Below, one piece after another: positions 1-6,623 of a stretch of DNA of 6,750 nucleotides (position 1 is its first letter; each line of letters starts with the position of its first letter). The notes under the pieces were generated by a model. That model saw only the letters and a list, made by a program, of their open reading frames with translations, did not search any database and was not told where the DNA came from. The position numbers and the translations under genes were made by a program. The DNA is from an uncultured Chlorobiota bacterium (GTDB taxonomy: Bacteria; Bacteroidota; Kapaibacteriia; OLB7): positions 1 through 6,750 of the forward strand of contig CAMLOB010000216.1 in assembly GCA_946481475.1 (NCBI GenBank), written 5' to 3'.

Positions 1-1504
1 GGCGGTCGCGTTTGCGGCCGCGGCCCGCGTCCCGCACATCCAGCGCATCGCCGTATTTTCCCTCCAGCATCAGTTCCCGATCCGATCCGGTCGGCGTTTC
101 GATGATGTCGGTCACCGGCTCCTCGGCAAGTTCCAGCTCCTCGTTCTGACCGAAGACCGTGATCTGCCGAATCTTCGTGTTGAACCGGTTTGAAAAGCTC
201 CTCTCGTTGATGGAGATGATGTTGATGCGTTCTGTTGAAAAACGGGAGCCAGGGCTTGTCGCGGCATGTGCAAGGGGGAGAGTTGATGCCGTCGATGCCG
301 TTGTTGCGGTTGTGCCGGGCTGTACGAGCTTTGTGAAATCGGGATCACCGGAAGAGATCAGCAATCTGGTGCATTTTCCGGAGAGCGTGAACGCCGATCT
401 CGTCTCTTCCTTTGCTTCCCGCACAACAAAAGCCTGTGAGGTCGATGGAGTGGAGAGAACAATCCAGCTACCGACGGTGATTGCGGGGTAGGTGGTATCG
501 AGATAGAGGTAGGTGTCATCGAGGTCGTTGTCATCAGAGTATGGAGAAGCGTTGACCGTTGCCGTCCCCGATATCGAAAGGTTCGGCCAGTCATCCTTCT
601 CTGTTGCGATTACGACTTCCCCGTCACTGTTGACTTCATAGGCCGCCTGAATGGATGCGGGCATCGCCTTCCAGTCCGGGGCGTTATATCCGAAGAGGGA
701 AGCACGCTGCCGCAGCGCGTGGAATGCGATGCTCTCGCCCGTATCGGGCGTGAAGCCGAGGGGGGATTCCAGTGTGACGAGCGTCCGGTTGTTCTCGCGG
801 TCCGGAGAGACGCTTCCGATCGTTCGAAACACCGGGTCATCCTTCGTCGGCTCTCCGTCGGCGTCCTTTACAAAGATGAGGGCGCCGTCTCCCCCTTTCA
901 GATTGGTCGCGGTCCCCTCCAGCCATATCTTGTCCGAAGCGGCGTCGGTTTTTTGGGGGGTGGAAATCTCGGGGGTCATTTCATTCCAGGAGGTTCTCGC
1001 CGTGATCTCCTCAACCGTTTCAAACGTCTGCGGAGTCTCATCCTGTCCCGGTATACTTTGCGCTGCAGTTCCGACGGCGATCGTGATCTCTTCCGGAGTG
1101 CCCGGGGCGGTCTCCACGGTGAAGGCAAGATATGTGGAAGCGGCAACGCCGGGACGGAGTTCGTAGCCGATGCTCCGGGCCATCTCCAGAACCGAGCGGC
1201 GTTCGGTTGCCGTGCGGAGGAAACCTTCGTTTGCGATCCGTTCCTGATAGAAGCTCAGCACATCGAGGACAACGCTCCAGGAGTCGATCAGGGCAACGGC
1301 CGGATCGTCTTCGAACTCTGATCCGAGGGAGGCCGTTGCCGGTTCGTCGATCAGACCGGCGATCATCGAGTTCCGGAACGAGCCGTACTCTCCGACACGC
1401 CAGGCGAGAGAGGGAAGCCCGGGACGGTTCTCCACGGTTGCCGGAGTCTCCTCTGTAATCTCCCGACAACATCCGCAGACGCTCTGATCGGTTCCGTTGT
1501 TCAT
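1..1504 (-). CDS. Second baseplate J-like 'putative baseplate assembly protein' (Afp12-like), 3' end outside window
   Basis: An open frame starts at the ATG at 1504, overlapping the first J-like stop by ATGA, and runs 501 codons off the low edge with no stop. The N-terminus has CGCC (Cys10, 12, 13), then ENRPGLPSLAWRVGEYGSFR at ~25-44. Next come ALIDSWSVVLDVLSFYQERI (71-90) and FLRTATERRSVLEMARSIGY (95-114) with ELRPGVAAST. LRQRASLFGYNAPDW is at 264-278 and VFGQNEELELAEEPV at ~450-464. These match the second of two tandem baseplate assembly proteins found in many eCIS. It is probably a wedge component like Afp12/Pvc12 or T4 gp6/gp7. Family members are commonly about 700 residues or longer, so a substantial part is missing. 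Residues 384-445, between SGKCTRLLI and RQITVFG, look longer than I recall and include a Ser/Thr/Ala/Pro-rich stretch (397-420). AGGGTGG precedes the ATG by 3 nt. Confidence 0.9.
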   Translation of the reverse strand, partial: MNNGTDQSVCGCCREITEETPATVENRPGLPSLAWRVGEYGSFRNSMIAGLIDEPATASLGSEFEDDPAVALIDSWSVVLDVLSFYQERIANEGFLRTATERRSVLEMARSIGYELRPGVAASTYLAFTVETAPGTPEEITIAVGTAAQSIPGQDETPQTFETVEEITARTSWNEMTPEISTPQKTDAASDKIWLEGTATNLKGGDGALIFVKDADGEPTKDDPVFRTIGSVSPDRENNRTLVTLESPLGFTPDTGESIAFHALRQRASLFGYNAPDWKAMPASIQAAYEVNSDGEVVIATEKDDWPNLSISGTATVNASPYSDDNDLDDTYLYLDTTYPAITVGSWIVLSTPSTSQAFVVREAKEETRSAFTLSGKCTRLLISSGDPDFTKLVQPGTTATTASTASTLPLAHAATSPGSRFSTERINIISINERSFSNRFNTKIRQITVFGQNEELELAEEPVTDIIETPTGSDRELMLEGKYGDALDVRDAGRGRKRDR

Positions 1505-3960
1505 AGCCCACCCTGCATAGTGAATTCAATTCTGCCGTTCTCCGGTGCGTTCCGGTCGTTATCGACCCGGATGATTTCCAGCGAGTCGGTCTTCAGTCTG
1601 CCCGCTTCCAACTCTCCCGCCGGTTCTTCGCCCCACCGTTGCATCCGGACGATTTCCACAGAGTCGACGCCGGTCACATTCATCGCCCGGGCGCAGATCG
1701 TGCTGAGGTAAAGAGGCCGGCCGAACGTGAAGTTGTCCGGATGGAAAAAGCCCCGTTCTCCGTCGGAGAGATCGAACCGGCTGAAGACCCGAAGCAGTTC
1801 ACGCTTGATGTCGGAACGGAAGTATCCCGGTTTGACGCAGATCTTCATCGAGATGTCGAGCGGGACGAAGACCGGATCGTTGACCTCCAGATCATATCCG
1901 GCAATCCTGAATTGATCGAGCCACGCGATTATCTCGCTTCTGAAATCTCCCTCCTCTGTTGTGTAGCCCCCTTTCCGGTCGACCGTCACGAAGACCGTGT
2001 ACCAGCTTCCGGTCCAGCGGAAGCGGGCCGCCGCCTTCTGCACCTCCGGATGTTCTTCGGCGCGACGGACATAATCCTCCTCGGTGACCGCACGCTGTTG
2101 CCTGCGGAACGCTGCGGGTGCAGATCGGCGCACCTCCTCGATCGACTCCGGATCAGTGCCGCCGACTGCCGGAAGAGGATTCCAGACCCGAAGGATCCCG
2201 CTCACGTTCTCCCGGTTCCGGGTAATCGTTCCGGCTCCCACATTTCCCACGGCTCCGTTCCCGACGCGGTATCGCACCTTGAACGCCGTCTTTTCAGCCG
2301 GGGTCTTTCCCATCACATCGTCGCCGAAGCGCAGGAAGGCTGTTCGGTCCTCTTCGACCTCGACGACAAATTCGGTGGCGAAGCGGTCGCTGTTCAGAAG
2401 ATCACGTTGCGGACGCCACGTCTCATGGCCTCTTTGAGGATCGGTCAGAAGAATTTCGGGGAGTGTCCGCCTCAGGTCCTGAAGGAGCAGATCGTTCGCC
2501 CCTTCGGATACCGGCTCATTCTCATCAAACGTTTCCTTCCACACGTATGGTGCGCGGAAGGTGATGTCGGTTGCGGGGAGTCGTTGCCTTTCGCTCCGTT
2601 CGGTCGGGACCGATTGCGGATCAAGTGCTCCGTCGGTCATCGTCAGTCCGTGATCGACCGGCACAATGTTCCCCCGGGCCACCGTCACATCCTCGATCAG
2701 GTTCAGCTCGGCGTCGGTCCCGGATATGCAGAGGGGGAAGGGGAGGGCGTCCCGTTCGTGCCATCGGATTTCCAGCAGTTCCGCCGCCGGGTCCTCAAGC
2801 ATGTCCCGGTTCGGTCTGACTTCCGTCAGTCTTACTGCGTGGTATCTGGCGGAGACCGCGGTAAGGTTCTCTTCTCCTTCCTCCCTTGTTTTTGTCCGGC
2901 GTTCTTCAAAGATCAGGACATCCCCTTTGCGCAATTGCAGATCGTGCTCGTTCTTCAGCGTTGCCCGGGTACTTCCGCTCGGAAGGCAGCAGTTGTCCTC
3001 CCCCCACGTATGGAACCGGATTTCGTGATGGAAGGGGCGGAGCAAGGCGTTCCGCATCGGCTCGAAGATGATCTCTTCTTCGTTTTTTCCTTCGGGGATC
3101 GTGGAGAATCGGGAATCCTCTCCGGAGCTTCCTTCGCCGATCCTTTTCAATTTCACTTCGCTTGACACCTCGAAGCAGAGCCAGGTCCGGGCGTTGCATC
3201 CGTCGTGTACGGCGTAGTCCAGCAGGCGGGCGTGCCGCCGGATGGAGGCCCGTTTGCGGGCCGTTCCAAGATATGCTTCGGTTGCCGCGGCATCCTGGTA
3301 GTAGCTGAGGTAGTCGGCGGTGTAGGCCAGAAGCTCCACAATCACAACGCCGACGTCGGCCGGATTCCGTTCCTTCCAGTCGGGCATCAACAGACTCAGC
3401 CGGTCGAACATCAGACGACGGAAACTGTTGTAGTCCTTTGCCAGATAGTCGATCTGCGGATGAGGATACCGTTCCGGAGGGCATGGAACATCATCGACGC
3501 AATCGAACTCCGAGGGACATTCGACCTTGAACGAGAAGTCGATACGGGAGAGAACCTGGTCGAATCCTTCCGGGGGGAGTTCCTCGGTTTCCGAGCGGAC
3601 CAGACGAAGGGTGTAGGTGGAGAAGTCGCCGGCGGCGGATGTCCGGACGACCAGAGTATGTTCGGCTTCCTCGGCCGTCATGCCGAAATCGGTCGGGTTC
3701 GAACCCTCGGTCCCCTTCATAACCGTTTCGACGGAGATCGGACCAATCCGGACACCGCCGTCAATCCGGATGTTCTCCGGGGTCGGGGGGGGATCGGGAA
3801 GAGGCTTCAGCAGCCTGACCAGAAGCACCCGTTGCCGGGGTTGCGGGGGTATTGCCCGACTGTCGACCACTTCCAGATAGTCGATACCGTTCAGCGTCGG
3901 ATGGTTGCGCACCCGGGCGGCTCTCTGCCGGTTGTCGCAGTAATAACAGCAGCCGCTCAT
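1501..3960 (-). CDS. Baseplate J/gp6-like 'putative baseplate assembly protein' (Afp11-like), first copy
   Basis: An 819-residue wedge protein of the eCIS baseplate, equivalent to T4 gp6 and Afp11/Pvc11; several copies would surround the hub and change shape on firing. The N-terminus has a Cys cluster (Cys4, 5, 8) followed by HPTLNGIDYLEVVD at ~20-33. A second Cys group, CPSEFDCVDDVPCPP (148-162), precedes IDYLAKDYNSFRRLMFDRLS at 170-189. The segment VELLAYTADYLSYYQDAAAT with AYLGTARKRASIRRHARLLD follows at ~208-248, and NCCLP is at ~323-327. The C-terminal third is the baseplate J core: FKVRYRVGNGAVGNVGAGTI (560-579), WNPLPAVGGTDPE (593-605), then AFRRQQRAVTEEDYVRRAE and FRWTGSWYTVFVTVDR. 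All are family signatures I recognise. There is no membrane segment or signal peptide. The start is fixed by AGGAG and the ATGA overlap with gp25. Its stop overlaps the next gene's ATG in a second ATGA. Confidence 0.94.
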   Translation of the reverse strand: MSGCCYYCDNRQRAARVRNHPTLNGIDYLEVVDSRAIPPQPRQRVLLVRLLKPLPDPPPTPENIRIDGGVRIGPISVETVMKGTEGSNPTDFGMTAEEAEHTLVVRTSAAGDFSTYTLRLVRSETEELPPEGFDQVLSRIDFSFKVECPSEFDCVDDVPCPPERYPHPQIDYLAKDYNSFRRLMFDRLSLLMPDWKERNPADVGVVIVELLAYTADYLSYYQDAAATEAYLGTARKRASIRRHARLLDYAVHDGCNARTWLCFEVSSEVKLKRIGEGSSGEDSRFSTIPEGKNEEEIIFEPMRNALLRPFHHEIRFHTWGEDNCCLPSGSTRATLKNEHDLQLRKGDVLIFEERRTKTREEGEENLTAVSARYHAVRLTEVRPNRDMLEDPAAELLEIRWHERDALPFPLCISGTDAELNLIEDVTVARGNIVPVDHGLTMTDGALDPQSVPTERSERQRLPATDITFRAPYVWKETFDENEPVSEGANDLLLQDLRRTLPEILLTDPQRGHETWRPQRDLLNSDRFATEFVVEVEEDRTAFLRFGDDVMGKTPAEKTAFKVRYRVGNGAVGNVGAGTITRNRENVSGILRVWNPLPAVGGTDPESIEEVRRSAPAAFRRQQRAVTEEDYVRRAEEHPEVQKAAARFRWTGSWYTVFVTVDRKGGYTTEEGDFRSEIIAWLDQFRIAGYDLEVNDPVFVPLDISMKICVKPGYFRSDIKRELLRVFSRFDLSDGERGFFHPDNFTFGRPLYLSTICARAMNVTGVDSVEIVRMQRWGEEPAGELEAGRLKTDSLEIIRVDNDRNAPENGRIEFTMQGGL

Positions 3961-4319
3961 ACCGTCTCTCTCCTGAGGAACCGCTCCCGCCGTCGCTCGT
4001 TGGTCCGCCGTATGGTGTAGACGAGATCGACGCGCAGCGTGGAGTCCTCCTGCTCGACCGACACTGCGTCGATCTGAATCAACTCACCGAGCCACTGTTG
4101 CAGAGCGCCGGAGACGACCGCCTCGGTCATCCCGGCCAGAACCGTTCCTCCCGGTTCGAAAAGGAGACCGAGCAGACCGCTTCCGAACGTCGGTCGATTG
4201 ACCCGTTCGCCCGGCGAGGTGAAGAGGACCTGTTCGATCATGTCCCTGATATGATCCTTCTCGGTCGTTCCGGCAATCCGGTTCCGGTTGTTGATCCGTA
4301 TGGGATAGTCTATCTGCAT
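3957..4319 (-). CDS. GPW/gp25-family baseplate wedge protein
   Basis: A 120-residue protein matching the usual length and pattern of the T4 gp25/P2 GpW/Afp9 family, which links the wedge to the sheath initiator ring and starts sheath polymerisation. Key features are the N-terminal DYPIRINNRNRIAGT, the amphipathic helix HIRDMIEQVLF, and the family core TSPGERVNRPTFGSGLLGLL at ~34-53. A C-terminal beta pair follows (DAVSVEQEDSTLRVDLVYTI) and then a strongly basic tail, RRTNERRRERFLRRETV. The frame is open further upstream to an ATG at 4661, but that extension is Arg/Pro/His-rich and lies over the PAAR-like gene. The ATG at 4319 makes a TGATG overlap with the PAAR stop and has AAGGGAAG just before it, so I take the shorter form. 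It overlaps the following J-like gene by ATGA. Confidence 0.92.
   Translation of the reverse strand: MQIDYPIRINNRNRIAGTTEKDHIRDMIEQVLFTSPGERVNRPTFGSGLLGLLFEPGGTVLAGMTEAVVSGALQQWLGELIQIDAVSVEQEDSTLRVDLVYTIRRTNERRRERFLRRETV
3970..3974 (-). promoter_or_regulatory. Ribosome binding site AGGAG for the first J-like gene
   Basis: AGGAG sits within the last codons of the gp25 gene, 9 nt before the ATG at 3960. It confirms that start and the ATGA overlap with the gp25 stop. Confidence 0.65.
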
Positions 4320-4639
4320 CAGCTTCCCTTTACCCGCATCTGTGTGTGTACTATCGTGACGCCGGTTCCGTTCGGAACGCAGGTGGCCTGACTGTCCTTC
4401 AGGAGGACGGGGAGCCCGTCGACCCGGACCCGCATTGCCGCCGTTGTCCACTGGGCGGTGACGCAGGGGAGGGGAGCTCCGGCAGGTGTGGTGAACGGAC
4501 AGCCGGATATCGTGTGTGGGGCGACCTGTGTGACCACCGGTTGTCCGTCGATCTTCACGCGGGGACTCGGTGCGGTCGCCTGCGCCTGTCCGCCGTGTTG
4601 ACAGATGATCGTTGCGCTCTGGTCCAGCAGATAGCTCAT
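4319..4639 (-). CDS. PAAR-like spike-tip protein
   Basis: A 106-residue protein with the look of the PAAR-like tips that sharpen the needle of eCIS and type VI systems. Two similar halves are visible: SATIICQHGGQAQATAP followed by RVKIDGQPVV, and TAAMRVRVDGLPVLLKDSQ. Repeated 'V.(V/I)DG.PV' strands are typical of the short beta-prism of PAAR-like proteins. Candidate metal ligands are Cys13, His15, His42, Cys47, Cys59, Cys87 and His98; PAAR tips usually hold one zinc or iron with a mix of His and Cys, so the Cys-rich set here is compatible but unproven. There is no C-terminal toxin extension. The gene overlaps gp5 by one base (TGATG) and gp25 by one base (TGATG). It lies before gp25, whereas in Afp and PVC the gp25-like gene comes first. 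No signal peptide is seen. Confidence 0.82.
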   Translation of the reverse strand: MSYLLDQSATIICQHGGQAQATAPSPRVKIDGQPVVTQVAPHTISGCPFTTPAGAPLPCVTAQWTTAAMRVRVDGLPVLLKDSQATCVPNGTGVTIVHTQMRVKGS

Positions 4640-5139
4640 CAGGTAACCTCCAGTCCTCCATCGTTGATCGAGACCTGCAGTCCGGAAATCGAAATCTTTC
4701 CCCCTTGCCCGTTATCGATCTCGATGCCCGAAGCGCTCAGGGTGATCTTCTGTCCCCCCGACGTCTCCAGCGTGATCCCTCCGCTCCCCGGCGTATCGTC
4801 GAGCGTGACGCTGTTTCCCCCTTCGGTCATCAGGATGGTCTTTTTGAAGGGAGGGGAGGCGGCCCCCTGCGGGAGGTCCTTTGACGATCCCCACCAGCAT
4901 CCGGTCCAGATCGGGTAATCAAGGTCTCCCTGCTCGAACTCGATCCAGACCGACGCGCCGACGGCGGGAAGGGCAAACAGCCCCATCCCGGTCCCGGCAA
5001 AGGGGAGACAGGGGAGCGCCCAGCCGCTCTCCTGCTCGCCGAGCAGATCCGGCACCTTTGCCCGAATCCGTCCGGTCATCAACGGATCCTGTGTATCCGT
5101 CACGATGCCCCGATATTTTCCGTAGTACTTTCCGCTCAT
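4639..5139 (-). CDS. gp5/VgrG-type baseplate spike protein (phage baseplate assembly V OB-fold)
   Basis: A 166-residue protein equivalent to the spike half of VgrG or to T4 gp5 without lysozyme. Residues ~3-85 are the OB-fold: KYYGKYRGIVTDTQDPLMTG, then RIRAKVPDLLG, the SGWALPCLPFAG stretch, VGASVWIEFEQGD and the closing YPIWTGCWWG. Residues ~105-166 are short alternating strands (GNSVTLDD, GITLETSGGQKITLSASG, KISISG, VSIND), as expected for the triple-stranded beta-helix needle base. As a trimer it would cap the GpD hub and carry the PAAR-like tip encoded next. The ATG overlaps the GpD stop in an ATGA. The Shine-Dalgarno is weak (GGTAAAG), so translation is probably coupled to the GpD gene. 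The needle portion is short compared with full VgrG proteins and has no C-terminal effector extension, so cargo would have to be carried elsewhere. Confidence 0.92.
   Translation of the reverse strand: MSGKYYGKYRGIVTDTQDPLMTGRIRAKVPDLLGEQESGWALPCLPFAGTGMGLFALPAVGASVWIEFEQGDLDYPIWTGCWWGSSKDLPQGAASPPFKKTILMTEGGNSVTLDDTPGSGGITLETSGGQKITLSASGIEIDNGQGGKISISGLQVSINDGGLEVT
4646..4651 (-). promoter_or_regulatory. Ribosome binding site GGAGGT for the PAAR-like gene
   Basis: GGAGGT lies inside the last codons of the gp5-like gene, 6 nt before the ATG at 4639. It is one of the two clearest Shine-Dalgarno matches in the window. It fixes the PAAR-like start exactly at the TGATG overlap with the gp5-like stop, and suggests that the tip gene can recruit ribosomes as well as being coupled. 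Confidence 0.7.
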
Positions 5140-6254
5140 GGCTTTACCGTCGGCGTCAGTGTGCCGAGCCCTTCCCGTTCAATCGTAAACCGTTGCTTGT
5201 ATGCTCCCTTCCTGATGGTGTGGGTCACGCTTCGGACGTAGTAAAGTCCGTTGAATGCCTGACCGACTCCCCGAACTCCGACAAGCTGCCGTGCCCGAAG
5301 CGTATTGCCGTACCGAATCCCGTCGAGCGTTCCGGTCCCCCGCACGGCTTCCGGCGAGTTCATTGCAGCGGCCAGCAGAGTGGCGGCGGCCGAGGTGACC
5401 GACTTCTTTGCCGTATCGGCGGCCAGTTCCTTCCGCAGCGGATCGGCGGGGGAGGCGACCAGCGGCGGGGTGCGGAGCGAGGGGAGCGAGGGGATCGGCA
5501 GTACCTGCCCGCTGTTCGGATCGATGATCGATCCTTCCGCTCCGACGGGAGCCAGACCATCCTCCGAAAAGGAAAGACTCTCGACGTTGGTAGCGCTCCC
5601 CATATTCACCGTCAGCGCCGATTGCGGAAGACCGGTGCGGAGCTTCGGTCCCCAGTAGGCCCGGCTGGTCCCGGGCGATTGCGGCTCCAGATAGAAGACA
5701 TAGCCGTTCCGTGCGGCCAGTCGCCTGATGAACTGCAGGTCGGTCTCGTTCTGACGCGGTATTCGTTCGGTGATCACCGGGACATCGGTTGTCTGCGTCA
5801 CGTTCGGTACGATGCCGTGGTGCGCATATCTTGCCAGCACCTGTCCAACAATCGTCGAGTCGGACTGATTCGGATAGAACTCTTGTTTCTGTTCGAAGTC
5901 GAGCAGCAGACTCAGGTCTTTTCCGGTAACCGAAAGCACTGCACTCTCTCCCGACGTTGCCGGAATCATGTCCCGACGGATGATGATGCCGTCGATCAGA
6001 ACGGTGGGAACCGGACCGAAAAGAAGGCCGATCATCACACGGTTCGCCGTCGCAAGCGTGTTGCCGGAGAGGAGGTTGTACTCGGTTCCGTTCTCCTTCC
6101 GCATCGCGAAGCGAATCTGGAATCCATCTCCTTCCTCGTCGCTGGTCGTCACTTCGATCTGATCGATCGATTCAAGCAGGGGGGAAGGAGCCGGACGGGG
6201 AACCGTCTTGCCGACCCAGAGTATCAGTCGTATGCCGAGAGAACGTTCAAGCAT
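5136..6254 (-). CDS. GpD-type baseplate hub protein (phage late control D family)
   Basis: A 372-residue hub protein corresponding to T4 gp27, phage P2 GpD or the N-terminal half of VgrG; as a trimer it would form the central hub beneath the tube. Residues ~29-50 give the first beta-rich segment (SIDQIEVTTSDEEGDGFQIRF). Residues ~168-190 carry the family signature QNETDLQFIRRLAARNGYVF, equivalent to the VgrG 'ETD..F..RL....G' motif. The C-terminal ~325-365 region (GVGQAFNGLYYVRSVTHTIR, then FTIEREGLG) is the closing hub domain. An Ala/Ser/Pro-rich linker covers ~255-300. It has no OB-fold spike of its own; that function sits in the next gene, which overlaps by ATGA. Start: the ATG at 6254 is 20 nt after the LysM gene's stop, with no good Shine-Dalgarno and no better in-frame codon upstream. 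The N-terminus looks slightly short compared with relatives I recall. Confidence 0.92.
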   Translation of the reverse strand: MLERSLGIRLILWVGKTVPRPAPSPLLESIDQIEVTTSDEEGDGFQIRFAMRKENGTEYNLLSGNTLATANRVMIGLLFGPVPTVLIDGIIIRRDMIPATSGESAVLSVTGKDLSLLLDFEQKQEFYPNQSDSTIVGQVLARYAHHGIVPNVTQTTDVPVITERIPRQNETDLQFIRRLAARNGYVFYLEPQSPGTSRAYWGPKLRTGLPQSALTVNMGSATNVESLSFSEDGLAPVGAEGSIIDPNSGQVLPIPSLPSLRTPPLVASPADPLRKELAADTAKKSVTSAAATLLAAAMNSPEAVRGTGTLDGIRYGNTLRARQLVGVRGVGQAFNGLYYVRSVTHTIRKGAYKQRFTIEREGLGTLTPTVKP

Positions 6255-6274
6255 GAAATGTCCGAATGCTGTTG

Positions 6275-6577
6275 CTATAATGTCGGGACGGGAATGTGGA
6301 CGGCGGCTCCGGGCTCTTCGGTCAGTTCCTCCGGACGCATCAGGTTGTTTGCATCGCAGAGTTGCCAGAAGAACGTCGAGTCGCTCAGATAGCGAGCCGC
6401 CAGCGTGTCGGGACGTTCGCCGTGGGTGATGATGTGCTCCTGAAACACCAGACTGTCGTCCGGAGAGGGGATGAAGCGGCGACGGACGTACCGGATTTCG
6501 CGCCGGATGCCGTTCTCATCGGTTATCTCCGTCGTCGCGGTTTCGATGCCGTAGTATCTGCTTGTCGAGTCGAACAT
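6275..6577 (-). CDS. Small LysM-domain baseplate protein (gp53/Afp7-like)
   Basis: This is a 100-residue protein. The first ~45 residues carry the SRYYGIETAT segment and a basic RYVRRRFIP stretch, which I recall from eCIS LysM proteins. Residues ~48-97 form a LysM-like fold: HIITHGERPDTLAARYL, then FFWQLCDANNLMRPEEL, ending in the strand VHIPVP. The family counterpart in T4 is gp53 and in Afp/PVC is Afp7/Pvc7. It joins wedge to hub or tube inside the baseplate and does not act on cell-wall glycan. No signal peptide or membrane segment is present, which fits assembly in the cytoplasm. No in-frame ATG, GTG or TTG occurs between the ATG at 6577 and the upstream gene's stop, so this start is preferred even without a Shine-Dalgarno. 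The GpD-type hub gene follows after 20 nt. Confidence 0.88.
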   Translation of the reverse strand: MFDSTSRYYGIETATTEITDENGIRREIRYVRRRFIPSPDDSLVFQEHIITHGERPDTLAARYLSDSTFFWQLCDANNLMRPEELTEEPGAAVHIPVPTL

Positions 6578-6597
6578 GATAAGTCTGCCGTGGTCTG

Positions 6598-6604
6598 TTT
6601 TATA
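6598..6604 (-). promoter_or_regulatory. Possible archaeal TATA box (TATAAAA) before the LysM gene
   Basis: Read on the minus strand, the 46-nt gap before the LysM gene contains TATAAAA, lying 27 to 21 nt before the A of the ATG at 6577. The start codon has no Shine-Dalgarno-like sequence (AGACTTATC precedes it). In archaea a TATA box centred about 26 nt upstream of transcription start would put the start at or next to this ATG, giving a leaderless mRNA. The bases just upstream of the box (ATTCATC) are not a convincing purine-rich BRE, and the host domain is not established, so this is a weak call. Confidence 0.25.
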
Positions 6605-6623
6605 GATGAATGCGGTCTCTTCG

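Noticed and set aside
949..960. T6G6 run (C6A6 on the coding strand) as a slippage or programmed frameshift site in the second J-like gene
   Set aside because: The coding frame reads ACC CCC CAA AAA ACC without interruption and family motifs continue in the same frame on both sides; no canonical X-XXY-YYZ heptamer is in frame.
1038..1529. Alternative minus-strand frame (163 codons) across the J1/J2 junction
   Set aside because: The translation is Arg-rich and lacks motifs, while the frame from 1504 carries the family signatures through the same bases.
1639..3165. Long plus-strand frame (508 codons) opposite the first J-like gene
   Set aside because: It is fully antisense to a protein with clear family motifs throughout, its translation has no recognisable domain, and GC-rich codon bias commonly leaves such antisense frames open.
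4320..4661. N-terminal extension of gp25 from an ATG at 4661
   Set aside because: It would overlie nearly all of the PAAR-like gene and gives a low-complexity Arg/Pro/His-rich sequence; the 120-residue form has normal family length and a clean TGATG coupling.
4639..6254. Split GpD and gp5 genes as a frameshifted VgrG
   Set aside because: Both proteins have complete domains, and the ATGA overlap gives a proper stop and start; separate hub and spike genes are normal in many eCIS and phages.
4881..6392. Long plus-strand frame (503 codons) opposite the gp5 and GpD genes
   Set aside because: It spans several well-supported minus-strand genes, its translation is Arg/Gly/Ser-rich without motifs, and no ribosome binding or operon context supports it.
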